A stretch of 62,610 nt of DNA from an uncultured Pelagibacteraceae bacterium (GTDB lineage Bacteria; Pseudomonadota; Alphaproteobacteria; Pelagibacterales; Pelagibacteraceae): assembly GCA_902571525.1 (NCBI GenBank), contig CACGCL010000006.1:1-62610 (forward strand). Reading direction: 5' to 3'. Positions 36,409 through 44,753 of this stretch are shown here, one piece after another (positions within the stretch are counted from its first letter, which is position 1; every line of letters starts with the position of its first letter). The translations under genes and the position numbers were made by a program. Below the pieces are notes generated by a model. It did no database searches. It worked only from the letters and a program-made list of their open reading frames with translations, and was not told the origin of the DNA.

Positions 36409-37458
36409 TTATTTATTTTCAATTATAGTTAAGTGTCCCATTTTCCTTTTAGGCTTAATTTCTTTTTTTAAATAATCAAAAAAAAACTCTTTTTCAGTAT
36501 ATTTTTTATTTCTGTAATTATTTATTTCATCACCAATAATATTTATCATTTTTGCGTTACATATTTTTTTTAGTTTAATTTTTTCTAATCCACAAACAGC
36601 CCTGATATGATTTTCAAATTGACTAATATTATAGGTATTTATAGTTAAATGACCTGAATTATGAACTCTTGGTGCAATTTCATTTACGTATAAATTTTGC
36701 TTCTTATCTATAAAAAACTCAACACATAAAGTTCCAATAAACTGAAGTTCTTCTGAAATAAGTTTAGCCCATTCTTGAGATTTTTCAAAATGAGACAAAT
36801 TAATTTGAGCTGGAATAGTTGAATGTTTTAAAATTTGTTCTTCATGTAAGTTTTCTATTGGCTCGTAAATTTCATAATTATCTTTTGAAAATCTTGTAAT
36901 TACTACAGAAATTTCTTTTTCTAGATTTACTAATTTTTCTAATATGAATTCTTTATCAAAATTAATTTTATGATTATCTAAATCTTCCAAATTTTTCAAT
37001 TTATATTGACCCTTGCCGTCGTATCCAAATGTAGAAGTTTTCAATATTCCAGGTAATAAATCTTTATTATTTTTTATATCACTTTCATTAATAATTTTTT
37101 CAAACTCTGTAGTTTTTATATTATTTTTAACTAGAAAATTTTTTTCTGAGTATCTGTGTTGAACAATTTTGTTAACTTCTGGATTAGGATCTACTTTTTT
37201 TACTTTGTTTAATTTTGACAACGCTTCATAAGGAATATTTTCAAATTCATAGGTTATTTTGTCTACCATTGAAGTAAATCTTTTTAAATTTTCCTTATTG
37301 TCATATTTAGAATATATAAAATGATCTGCGAAATGTTTTGCTGGTGAGTCTTCATCGTCACTAATTACTACTGTATTTATATTTATATTTTTTGCTGCCG
37401 CGCAAAGCAAAGATCCAAGTTGGCCTCCACCAATTATACCTAAAGAAATTTTAGTCAT
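36409..37458 (-). CDS. purK: 5-(carboxyamino)imidazole ribonucleotide synthase
   Basis: 349 residues of the ATP-grasp family. It begins GIIGGGQLGSLLCAAA, with YEFENIP, KTSTFGYDGKGQY and NEIAPRVHNSGHLT typical of PurK. Carboxylates aminoimidazole ribonucleotide using bicarbonate and ATP in purine synthesis, feeding PurE. One base after purE; same operon. Confidence 0.95.
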   Translation of the reverse strand: MTKISLGIIGGGQLGSLLCAAAKNININTVVISDDEDSPAKHFADHFIYSKYDNKENLKRFTSMVDKITYEFENIPYEALSKLNKVKKVDPNPEVNKIVQHRYSEKNFLVKNNIKTTEFEKIINESDIKNNKDLLPGILKTSTFGYDGKGQYKLKNLEDLDNHKINFDKEFILEKLVNLEKEISVVITRFSKDNYEIYEPIENLHEEQILKHSTIPAQINLSHFEKSQEWAKLISEELQFIGTLCVEFFIDKKQNLYVNEIAPRVHNSGHLTINTYNISQFENHIRAVCGLEKIKLKKICNAKMINIIGDEINNYRNKKYTEKEFFFDYLKKEIKPKRKMGHLTIIENK

Positions 37459-37459
37459 T

Positions 37460-37951
37460 CTATTTAGGTTTTTTTTTTACTGATTTTGTTTGTTTCAATC
37501 TAAACTTTAATAATGAATTTTTAACCTTTTTATTTTGAAGCCCAATAATTGATGCAGCATAGAGCCCGGCATTTATTGCACCATCCTTACCGATTGCAAC
37601 TGAACCAACCGGAATACCTTTTGGCATCTGTACTATTGATAAAAGACTATCCATACCTTTTAATTTTTTAGTCTCAATTGGAACTCCAATAACTGGAATG
37701 CTAGTCAAAGATGCAACCATACCAGGAAGATGTGCTGAACCACCAGCTCCTGCAATTATCACAGAGTAATTATTTCTCTCAGCATTTTTTGCAAAATCAA
37801 ACATTCTTCTTGGGGTTCTGTGTGCTGAAACTATTTTTATATCAAATTTTATTCTAAAACTTTGAAGAACTTTCTTACAGTATTTCATTGTAGAGTAATC
37901 TGACTGACTACCCATTATAATTGCTACTTTATTTAATTTTCTACCTGTCAT
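37460..37951 (-). CDS. purE: N5-carboxyaminoimidazole ribonucleotide mutase
   Basis: 163 residues, class I PurE. The signature stretches are IIMGSQSDYSTM, VSAHRTPRRM and IAGAGGSAHLPGMVASLT. Moves the carboxyl group made by PurK to C4 of the imidazole ring. First gene of the minus-strand operon; 47 bases separate its start from the divergent M19 gene. The C-terminal tail is lysine-rich. Confidence 0.96.
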   Translation of the reverse strand: MTGRKLNKVAIIMGSQSDYSTMKYCKKVLQSFRIKFDIKIVSAHRTPRRMFDFAKNAERNNYSVIIAGAGGSAHLPGMVASLTSIPVIGVPIETKKLKGMDSLLSIVQMPKGIPVGSVAIGKDGAINAGLYAASIIGLQNKKVKNSLLKFRLKQTKSVKKKPK

Positions 37952-37998
37952 TTATCTTTTAATATCAAAAAATTATCTACTAATATATAACTAATGTT

Positions 37999-38964
37999 AT
38001 GAATTTCAAAATTGACAATTTACAATACTGTAAATGGGATAGATCTATTTTTGAGATAAATAGAGAAGCAAATTTAGATGCTGTGCATGTTACAGTTGTT
38101 TATCATGAAGATTTTGAAGAATTTAAATTAAAACTTTTAGATTGGGAAAAAAACTTTAAAGAAAATAGTGACCTAATTTTTTTAGGTAAAAGTTTTAAGG
38201 ATATTGAGAAAGCCAAAAATGAGGGAAAAACAGCAGTGTTTTTTGGTTTTCAAAACTGCTCTCCAATTGAAGATGATATAAATTTAATCGAGAAAATATA
38301 TGATTACGGATGCAGATTCATGCAGCTGACATATAACAATCAATCTTTATTAGCTTCAGGTTGTTACGAAAAAAATGATAGTGGTGTTACTAATTTTGGA
38401 CGAGAAGCAATTAAAGAAATGAATAGATTAGGGATTGTGATAGATATGTCTCACTCAGGGGAAAAAAGTACTTTTGATGCAATTGACTTAAGCCAAAAGC
38501 CTATCGCAATTACTCACGCCAACCCATCTTTTTGGCACCAAAATAAAAGAAGCAAATCTGAAGATCTTCTTAAAACATTATCAAAAAGTGGTGGTATGCT
38601 GGGCTTATCTATTTACCCCCATCATTTAAAAGATGGTACACATTGCACTTTAGATAGTTTTTGCGAAATGATTGCTAGATTAGCAGATATTATGGGAATT
38701 AAAAATATTGGTATTGGCTCCGATCTTTGTCTAAATCAACCAGATAATGTTGTTGAGTGGATGAGAAATGGAACATGGACAAAAACAAAAAATCTAGGCG
38801 AAGGTTCAAAAAATAATCAAGGATTTCCAGAGCAACCAACATGGTTTAAAGATGCGAGGGGTTTTAAAAATATCGAAATAGGACTTCAAAAAATTGGCTT
38901 TAATGATAGTGACATATGCGCAATATTAGGAAATAATTGGTTTAACTTTTATAAAGGAATTTAA
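37999..38964 (+). CDS. M19 family membrane dipeptidase-like protein
   Basis: 321 residues. It keeps the late metal-site blocks of renal dipeptidases: VVFFGFQNCSPIEDD-type wording (Glu), VIDMSHSGE (His), AITHANPS (His) and IGSDL (Asp). The usual N-terminal HxD pair is not seen; the protein starts at KIDNLQYCKWDRSIF. So one zinc ligand set may be altered, as in a subgroup found in marine alphaproteobacteria. It may cleave a D,L- or dehydro-dipeptide or a dipeptide-like amide. It is the first of four tightly coupled genes, the rest uncharacterised. Confidence 0.78.
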   Translation: MNFKIDNLQYCKWDRSIFEINREANLDAVHVTVVYHEDFEEFKLKLLDWEKNFKENSDLIFLGKSFKDIEKAKNEGKTAVFFGFQNCSPIEDDINLIEKIYDYGCRFMQLTYNNQSLLASGCYEKNDSGVTNFGREAIKEMNRLGIVIDMSHSGEKSTFDAIDLSQKPIAITHANPSFWHQNKRSKSEDLLKTLSKSGGMLGLSIYPHHLKDGTHCTLDSFCEMIARLADIMGIKNIGIGSDLCLNQPDNVVEWMRNGTWTKTKNLGEGSKNNQGFPEQPTWFKDARGFKNIEIGLQKIGFNDSDICAILGNNWFNFYKGI

Positions 38965-38966
38965 TA

Positions 38967-40628
38967 ATGCATGTTGAATTACGAGACCCGAAAAAAATTA
39001 TGAAGCTCTCAAGATTGGGTTCATTTCATCAATCTAAACTGTCTTTTTTAAGATCTTTCTTAAGAGAATTCAAAAACTGGGATTATAAAAGAGACATGTT
39101 TGACTTAGATAGCAGTGGTCATGGTGTTGCAATTTATTCTTTAAAAAAAAAGAATAGAAATTATTCCTTAATTTGTTTTTCAAATAAAATAGATGATCAT
39201 GAAAGATCTGATAGAGTTATTGCGACTAAATGGGATGCTAGCTTTACACTATTTGACGGAGTTCCAACTAAAAAAGATATTGATAGATTAAAACAAAATG
39301 TACCAAAACAAGAAATTGGAAGAATGACTTTTAAAGAATTAACTTTATCAAGGGCTAACAAATCGCTAAGAGCCTTTAACTATGTAGTTGATTGCCTATC
39401 AGAAGGAAAACAACCAGATAAAAGTATATTAAGTAAAATTGGTTATCTCTACAGAACTACTGCAGTATACGGATCAGGAAAATTTGGCTTAGCAGATAGA
39501 TTTAGAATTAAAAATAGACCAGAAATAATGGGTCCATTTAGACTGGAAATGATGTTAGTTTATTTTGTAAGGCAATTTACTTTTGACCAAGTAAATCATA
39601 TCGCCAAATCTAGGAGCCAAAAGAATGCAGTAGAATTGGATAAAAAGATTTGCAGAAGTCTAGGTATAGGTAACTCTACAGGCTTAGGCATGGCACCATT
39701 TATAATCAATCATCCAACTTTATTAAACAATTGGATTATGGCTAGAGAAACAGCATTAAAAAAAATTCGGGAAATAAAAAACACTAAAATAGAGGATTTC
39801 AATTATCTTTTTGATTGTATTAAAAAATCAACAAAAAATATATATTCATGGAAAACGGAGAGTGATTATCAAAATATCAAAATTCAAAATTTAAAAAATG
39901 ATTTGGCAGAAGTAATAAAATTTTTAGAAAAAAATTATTCTGAAAAAAAGAATTATTTTCTCAATGATTTTTATCTATGGGCTGAAGAAAACTTAAGTGA
40001 GGAGGGCACAGAATACGTCGTTTCTATTTTAATGGAACCCTATGACAATATAGTAGAGCCTCTGATTTCTACTATGAGTTCAAACGAGGAAAAATACTTT
40101 AATATTCCGGCGCATAAAACTGTAAGAGATCTAATTAATATTTTAGAAAAATATTATAGTAATTTAATAAATATAGACTTCAACAAAGATGAGAATAACC
40201 ATAATTTTTGGTTTATTTCTAAAAATAAAGAAGAACCTAGAATTGCAAGTAGATTTAAAGAAAAAGGCTCTGAATTAGAACAACCACTTGCAATAGGAAG
40301 AGATATTTATCAACTATATGCTAGAGCTAAAAATTTTAAACAAAGTGCACCTATAAGCAGGTTTTTGATGAATAATAATGATCTAAGACATGTTGTAAGA
40401 AGAGCATTCTTAATTGAGGATTTTCCATACTCAGAAATTCAAGATAATACAATTGGTCATAAATTAATTCCGGTTGATATGTTAAGATTAAAATTATCGT
40501 TTTTTGGCGCATGTAAGTTTGATCCAAGATCGGATAAGTGGCTAAGAATTTGTATGTTCCAAGGAGCTCCTTTACCTGAAGATTTAAATAATTTTACGGA
40601 TAATTGGATTTACAATTCTTTAAACTAA
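38967..40628 (+). CDS. Conserved protein of unknown function, 553 residues
   Basis: I do not recognise a domain. No signal peptide or membrane span is visible. The N-terminal 200 residues are rich in K/R and aromatics, with blocks SSGHGVAIYSL, ATKWDASFTLFDGVP and SGKFGLADRF. A central helical, acidic part (about 270-340) contains coiled-coil-like KIQNLKNDLAEVIKFLEKN. The C-terminus has SRFLMNNNDLRHVVRRAFLIEDFPYSE and ends FQGAPLPEDL. It starts 2 bases after the M19 dipeptidase and is TAATG-coupled to a DUF3726 gene. Probably cytosolic and working with its neighbours (inference). Confidence 0.65.
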   Translation: MHVELRDPKKIMKLSRLGSFHQSKLSFLRSFLREFKNWDYKRDMFDLDSSGHGVAIYSLKKKNRNYSLICFSNKIDDHERSDRVIATKWDASFTLFDGVPTKKDIDRLKQNVPKQEIGRMTFKELTLSRANKSLRAFNYVVDCLSEGKQPDKSILSKIGYLYRTTAVYGSGKFGLADRFRIKNRPEIMGPFRLEMMLVYFVRQFTFDQVNHIAKSRSQKNAVELDKKICRSLGIGNSTGLGMAPFIINHPTLLNNWIMARETALKKIREIKNTKIEDFNYLFDCIKKSTKNIYSWKTESDYQNIKIQNLKNDLAEVIKFLEKNYSEKKNYFLNDFYLWAEENLSEEGTEYVVSILMEPYDNIVEPLISTMSSNEEKYFNIPAHKTVRDLINILEKYYSNLINIDFNKDENNHNFWFISKNKEEPRIASRFKEKGSELEQPLAIGRDIYQLYARAKNFKQSAPISRFLMNNNDLRHVVRRAFLIEDFPYSEIQDNTIGHKLIPVDMLRLKLSFFGACKFDPRSDKWLRICMFQGAPLPEDLNNFTDNWIYNSLN

Positions 40629-41239
40629 TGAGATCTCTTAGTGAAATAGATACATTGTCTAAAAGAGCCTCAAAAGGCATAGGTTTCTCATGGGGAATAT
40701 CTGAGGAAATTGGAAAATCTATAAGATTAATGGAAATGTTCGGACTTCCGGGATTAAAAAATTTAAATGATTATTTTAAAATTATAAAAATAAATCAATT
40801 CCAAAATATTAGTTTGATAACTGAAAAAAATATTTCAAATAAAATTCCATACTGCCCTTTAATTGCTGGTATAAACTTTATGGATCAAATAAATTCTTTA
40901 GAAAAATTTGAAAAGATAATATTTCATAATATGGCCTACCCAATATTATTTATTCCATTTGCTTCAAGATCTTCTGAAATTATTGGAAAAAAAATAAGCC
41001 TTAAAATTGAAAATCAAACCTATTTATTAAATTTCAATCATTCAATATATTTAAAAAATAAAATTGAGAATTTAAAAGATAAAGTTGAATTATTAGAAAT
41101 AGAATTTATTGAAAATAAGAATAGTTTTGATGAAAAAGATTGGCAAGAACTATATAAATTATCTGAGGAAACATTCGTTAAAGAAAGTGAAAGCTCAAAA
41201 AATACTGGTGCAGGTGCAGGTTTATTAGATAATGATTGA
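40628..41239 (+). CDS. DUF3726 family protein
   Basis: The start is placed at the ATG in TAATG (40628), coupled to the previous stop; an in-frame TTG further up would overlap more. 203 residues. RSLSEIDTLSKRASKGIGFSWGISEE at the N-terminus is the DUF3726 signature. No membrane span or known catalytic motif. Function unknown. It overlaps the next small gene by 8 bases. Confidence 0.7.
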   Translation: MRSLSEIDTLSKRASKGIGFSWGISEEIGKSIRLMEMFGLPGLKNLNDYFKIIKINQFQNISLITEKNISNKIPYCPLIAGINFMDQINSLEKFEKIIFHNMAYPILFIPFASRSSEIIGKKISLKIENQTYLLNFNHSIYLKNKIENLKDKVELLEIEFIENKNSFDEKDWQELYKLSEETFVKESESSKNTGAGAGLLDND

Positions 41240-41393
41240 AAAACTTAACATGGATAATACTATTGAGGAAAAACTTGATGAATTATGTGAGGAATGTAAA
41301 AAAAAAGATGAGAGTGTAATACACAATTTTATGCTTACGGGATTTAAAATTTGTAAATCTTGTAAGTTGTCTAAAACATTATTTCCAATTTAA
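41232..41393 (+). CDS. Small zinc-ribbon-like protein, 53 residues
   Basis: An ATG at 41232 overlapping the DUF3726 stop by 8 bases opens a frame of 53 residues. It has two CxxC knuckles, LCEEC (Cys19, Cys22) and ICKSC (Cys41, Cys44), 18 residues apart, as in a zinc ribbon. A second ATG at 41250 would give 47 residues. Its overlap coupling and the intact cysteine pattern argue that it is real. It may be a metal-binding partner or regulator of the upstream proteins (inference). Its end overlaps the Yip1 gene by 4 bases. Confidence 0.6.
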   Translation: MIEKLNMDNTIEEKLDELCEECKKKDESVIHNFMLTGFKICKSCKLSKTLFPI

Positions 41394-41935
41394 GTAACAT
41401 TACTTATCGGCAGCGTTTCCATTTTACTCATAACAAAGGAAATTGACAAAATAGCTAAAATTAAAAATGATAAAAATATAATCCCGAAAGATTTAAAATT
41501 TGATTTTAGTTGCAAAACCTCCCTTGTTGAAATTATAAGTGATGCAAAAATCCATAATTGCGTTAAGAAAATGATTGGCATCACCATAGTTGGAGTAATT
41601 GCAAAAAATCTTAAAAGACCGGGTGCGTGAGCATATCCGACACAAATCAAAATTTTTTTAAAAGATACTTTTGTATTTTTGTCTGGGAAAAGTTTAACTC
41701 CGATCACAAATATTAATGCAGACCATATAAATAAAGTGAATATAGCTGTAATTGCGGACAATCCTACCGATGTCTTATAAAAAGTATTTGCTGCGATTGC
41801 ACCCGCTACACCATCTAAAACCATAATTAACAAAGCAAAATATATTGCTGCTTCATTAAAATTTTTGTTTTCTTTATAGAGTGTCTTGTCCAGTTTTATT
41901 GATCTAAATATAATATTAAGAAATTGTGCAAACAT
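41390..41935 (-). CDS. Yip1-domain integral membrane protein
   Basis: 181 residues with about five hydrophobic segments. The layout is that of bacterial Yip1 proteins: a soluble N-terminus (RSIKLDKTLYKENKNF) and spans such as AIYFALLIMVLDGVAGAIA and FGIIFLSFLILAILSISFV, with a GYAHAPGLLRFFAI block typical of the domain. Function unknown. Its start is TAATG-coupled to a 34-residue membrane microprotein. Confidence 0.75.
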   Translation of the reverse strand: MFAQFLNIIFRSIKLDKTLYKENKNFNEAAIYFALLIMVLDGVAGAIAANTFYKTSVGLSAITAIFTLFIWSALIFVIGVKLFPDKNTKVSFKKILICVGYAHAPGLLRFFAITPTMVMPIIFLTQLWIFASLIISTREVLQLKSNFKSFGIIFLSFLILAILSISFVMSKMETLPISNVT

Positions 41936-42039
41936 TACTTTTTATTTTTTTTTTGTTCGATTAAAGAAATTATTAAAGGAAATATTAACAAAATAACAGC
42001 AATAATAACACTTATAATAATTATTACTATTTTTGTCAT
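41935..42039 (-). CDS. Single-span membrane microprotein, 34 residues
   Basis: ATG at 42037-42039, stop at 41935-41937, sharing bases with the Yip1 start as TAATG. The product is MTK, then about 24 hydrophobic residues (IVIIIISVIIAVILLIFPLI plus ISLI), then EQKKNKK. That is one transmembrane helix with a basic cytosolic tail. Nothing homologous is known to me. The perfect coupling and clean topology support a real gene, though A+T-rich DNA readily encodes such peptides. Confidence 0.5.
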   Translation of the reverse strand: MTKIVIIIISVIIAVILLIFPLIISLIEQKKNKK

Positions 42040-42065
42040 TATAACAAAAAATAATATTATATTAT

Positions 42066-43475
42066 TTAATTGGAAACTTCCCTAGTGTTCGGATTGTAAG
42101 ATTCTGTAAATGGTATGTCCACTACAACTGCATTAACTGGATTACCACCTTTTTCACAATATTTTTTTGGCAAATGAACCTTAAATCTACTTCCAATTTT
42201 TCCTTTTGGAAAACCGTTTTTGTTTATTGTTCCATCAAAAGGAATATAACCCATTGCAATGTTTGTCCCTTTTTCAGGGTGGTACCAAGGGGATGTAATA
42301 AAACCTACTGGTTTTTTTCCATCTTTAGATATTAACCAAAAATCTGGAGCGTATTCTTCTATTGGTTTTCCACCTAATTCCATCCCAACTAATTGAAGCT
42401 TATAGGGTTTTTTACCATCTAATAATTGTTTTTTCATTTTTTCTAAGGCTTCTTTTCCGACATAATCACCTTTTTTAGCCCACTCACCTTTTCCTGATAA
42501 AGAAACTTGATAACCTAAATTACATTGAAAAGGATTATGTTCGTTATCCATATCTTGTCCCCACGATAGAATACCTGCTTGTATTCTTCTATGGTGAGCA
42601 GGAGCTATAACCATTAAGTTATGTTTTTTACCTGCTTTAAGAACAGCGTTCCACATATCTTCAGCATAAAGTGTTGCATTCTTTAAATAAATTTCATAAC
42701 CAGCTTCACCTGAAAAACCAGATTGAGAAATAACACAACTTCTACCCCCAACTTTAGCTTCAGCCAAACCATAATATGGTATTTTATCTAAATTAACTTG
42801 TCTTCCAATTAAATCTCTCATGAGTGCTTTTGATTTTGGACCCTGTATTTGAACTGGACATGCATCTATCTCATCAATTTCAACATTAAATTTTTTATTG
42901 GCATTCACTCCTTGCAAATATAATCCAATGTCACTATCAGATAAACTAAACCAAAATTCATTTTTAGAAATTCTTAAAAGTATTGGGTCATTTAGCACTC
43001 CACCTTTATAGTTGCATAGAATTACATATCTTGCTCTCATTGGAGAAATCTTTGTAGCATCTCTTGTAATTACATAATCTGTAAATTTTTCTGCATCAGG
43101 ACCTTTGACTCTAATTTGTCTTTCAACAGCAACATTCCACATTGTTACATGGTTTTTAATTGCCTTATATTCAACCATCGCACCACCTTTTTCAGGTCTA
43201 ACATATCCTCGCGGATGATAAATTCTGTTGTAAACTGTTGCTCTCCAGCATCCAGCTTTCATTGATAAGTGCCAGTAAGGAGACTTTCTTACTCTAGTTG
43301 ACATTAATAATTCTACTTTGGTTGGACCACTTTGTCTTAAATTATATGGAACATGCCTATCTGATTGGTCTACAGATGTTGTGTGAGAAACTTTAGAATA
43401 ATCAACTTTTTCAATTATTCTACTTGGAGATATTTTTTTGTTGGACTTTTTTGTTTTTTTTCTTTTTTTAGGCAT
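42066..43475 (-). CDS. GcvT-fold THF-dependent demethylase, DmdA-like with N-terminal extension
   Basis: 469 residues. From about residue 60 it follows DMSP demethylase wording: STRVRKSPYW, VTMWNVAVERQIRVKGPDA, KGGVLNDPILLRIS, WFSLSDSDIGLYLQGV, QSGFSGEAGYEIYL. Authentic DmdA is about 370 residues. Here there is an extra lysine-rich front (about 1-60) and a longer C-terminal region. The family moves a methyl group from an S- or N-methyl donor to THF. The start overlaps the MetF-like gene by 8 bases, so the 5-methyl-THF made would be oxidised by its partner. The methyl donor is unknown; I do not call it dmdA. Confidence 0.75.
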   Translation of the reverse strand: MPKKRKKTKKSNKKISPSRIIEKVDYSKVSHTTSVDQSDRHVPYNLRQSGPTKVELLMSTRVRKSPYWHLSMKAGCWRATVYNRIYHPRGYVRPEKGGAMVEYKAIKNHVTMWNVAVERQIRVKGPDAEKFTDYVITRDATKISPMRARYVILCNYKGGVLNDPILLRISKNEFWFSLSDSDIGLYLQGVNANKKFNVEIDEIDACPVQIQGPKSKALMRDLIGRQVNLDKIPYYGLAEAKVGGRSCVISQSGFSGEAGYEIYLKNATLYAEDMWNAVLKAGKKHNLMVIAPAHHRRIQAGILSWGQDMDNEHNPFQCNLGYQVSLSGKGEWAKKGDYVGKEALEKMKKQLLDGKKPYKLQLVGMELGGKPIEEYAPDFWLISKDGKKPVGFITSPWYHPEKGTNIAMGYIPFDGTINKNGFPKGKIGSRFKVHLPKKYCEKGGNPVNAVVVDIPFTESYNPNTREVSN

Positions 43476-44196
43476 AATTATTTTCCTTTAGCCAGTTGTT
43501 GGTTTCCCTAAGTCCACCAAATGTATAGATATGAAAATGTTGTGTATGATCTTTAATTTTATCTACAAGATCATTTGGGTCTTTTGGTTTTAGTAAATCT
43601 ATTGCCCTACTAAAATTAGATTTAATAAAATTTATGGAATTTTTTGCTCCTACAATATTAGCAAATTTAATTAAACTTGATATTTTCATAGGTCCAGTAA
43701 TTCCAACATGAACTGGGACACTTTGTTTAGAAATAAATTCGATAATTGGTTCTGACTGCATTAACCATTGAGTAACAATGTAATCAGCATAAGGCTTTTT
43801 ATCAATCATCGCTTTTTCTAACACTTCATCGGATATATCAGGACTCCCCTCTGGATGTCCAGCAATTCCTATCTTCATTTTCTCAAAATAACCAGTCTCT
43901 AAAAGCTGGAAAGAACTATCGAATTTTCCCACGGGTTCTCTTCCACCACCAATTACAAGGGCTTGTTTTACTCCACCATCTTTACACATTTTTACATATT
44001 CTTTTAGTTGTGCTTCGCTCGCTATGGATCTTGCCGGGAAATGAGGAATTGGATTAAAACCTTTTTCAACTAAGTTAATTGCTTGTTGAGCAGTTTCCCT
44101 AAAATCACCACCTGGTAGCATAGTTATATAGACATCTTTTAAGGCTGGCAGAGTATCCAATTTTGTTTTTGGTCCAATTTCTATAGAAAAATTCAT
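43468..44196 (-). CDS. Methylenetetrahydrofolate reductase-like protein (short form)
   Basis: 242 residues, shorter than E. coli MetF (about 296). The catalytic Glu is kept in FSIEIGPKTK (Glu6), as are HFPARSI, VIGGGREP, GIAGHPEGSPD and the late TQWLMQSEPIIEFI block for folate and FAD. It interconverts methylene-THF and methyl-THF. Paired with the DmdA-like gene it probably works in the oxidising direction on salvaged methyl groups (inference). First gene of the minus-strand operon. Confidence 0.82.
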   Translation of the reverse strand: MNFSIEIGPKTKLDTLPALKDVYITMLPGGDFRETAQQAINLVEKGFNPIPHFPARSIASEAQLKEYVKMCKDGGVKQALVIGGGREPVGKFDSSFQLLETGYFEKMKIGIAGHPEGSPDISDEVLEKAMIDKKPYADYIVTQWLMQSEPIIEFISKQSVPVHVGITGPMKISSLIKFANIVGAKNSINFIKSNFSRAIDLLKPKDPNDLVDKIKDHTQHFHIYTFGGLRETNNWLKENNYA

Positions 44197-44240
44197 TTGG
44201 CGATCATTATTTATTTTAAATTATCTGTCTATATAAATTT

Positions 44241-44270
44241 TGACGTCATAAAGTCTGATTTAGAGGCCTC
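44241..44270. promoter_or_regulatory. Two palindromes between metF-like and APS-kinase-like genes
   Basis: TGACGTCA (44241-44248) and GAGGCCTC (44263-44270), each an 8-base perfect palindrome, stand out in otherwise A+T-rich divergent intergenic DNA. They could be operators for either gene. No known regulator can be named. Confidence 0.25.
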
Positions 44271-44326
44271 AATTTTGATCTACAAATGTTTAAATTTATC
44301 TATTATATAAGTCAAAAAATTTGCTT

Positions 44327-44737
44327 ATGAAAATTATATTAATAATGGGTCTACCTGGAGCCGGCAAAACAACCCTCGCTGATGAGCTTGCACCAATGTT
44401 GAATGCTAAAAGATTAAATGCAGATGAAGTTAGAAAAGCTGCAAACGACTGGGATTTTTCACCAGAGGGAAGAACTAGACAAGCAAAAAGAATGGCAGAT
44501 TTTGCTATAAAGTTAAAACAAGAGGGTAATTTCGTTATCGCAGATTTTATTTGCCCAACACCACAAGCAAGAAGTTTGTTTCCAGCAGATTATACTGTTT
44601 GGGTAGATACTATTAAAAAAGGTAGATTTGAGGACACAAATCAGATGTTTATAAAGCCAGAAAAATATGACTATCATGTAACCTCTCAGGACGCAAATAA
44701 TTGGGCAATTAAAATATTTGAAGATATAAAAACTTAG
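44327..44737 (+). CDS. Small P-loop kinase, adenylylsulfate kinase-like
   Basis: The ATG at 44327 is preferred to a TTG two codons up. 136 residues. Walker A is GLPGAGKTT (8-16). NADEVRKAANDWDFSPEGRTRQAKR corresponds to the DGDNVR and DLGFS-R blocks of APS kinase, and VIADFICPTPQAR to its FISP-x-R block. About 60 residues shorter than CysC. No ATP sulfurylase or sulfate reduction gene is beside it, so PAPS synthesis is doubtful; it may phosphorylate another nucleotide or small molecule. It precedes the tandem propeller proteins by 16 bases. Confidence 0.7.
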   Translation: MKIILIMGLPGAGKTTLADELAPMLNAKRLNADEVRKAANDWDFSPEGRTRQAKRMADFAIKLKQEGNFVIADFICPTPQARSLFPADYTVWVDTIKKGRFEDTNQMFIKPEKYDYHVTSQDANNWAIKIFEDIKT

Positions 44738-44753
44738 TTAACTATTATTTTTT

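Noticed and set aside
42066..43475. Calling the GcvT-fold protein DMSP demethylase (dmdA)
   Set aside because: Length and both ends differ clearly from DmdA, and the partner is MetF; substrate not demonstrated.
44327..44737. Calling the small P-loop protein CysC and inferring sulfate assimilation
   Set aside because: Too short, with no sulfurylase or reductase nearby, and the lineage is known for depending on reduced sulfur.
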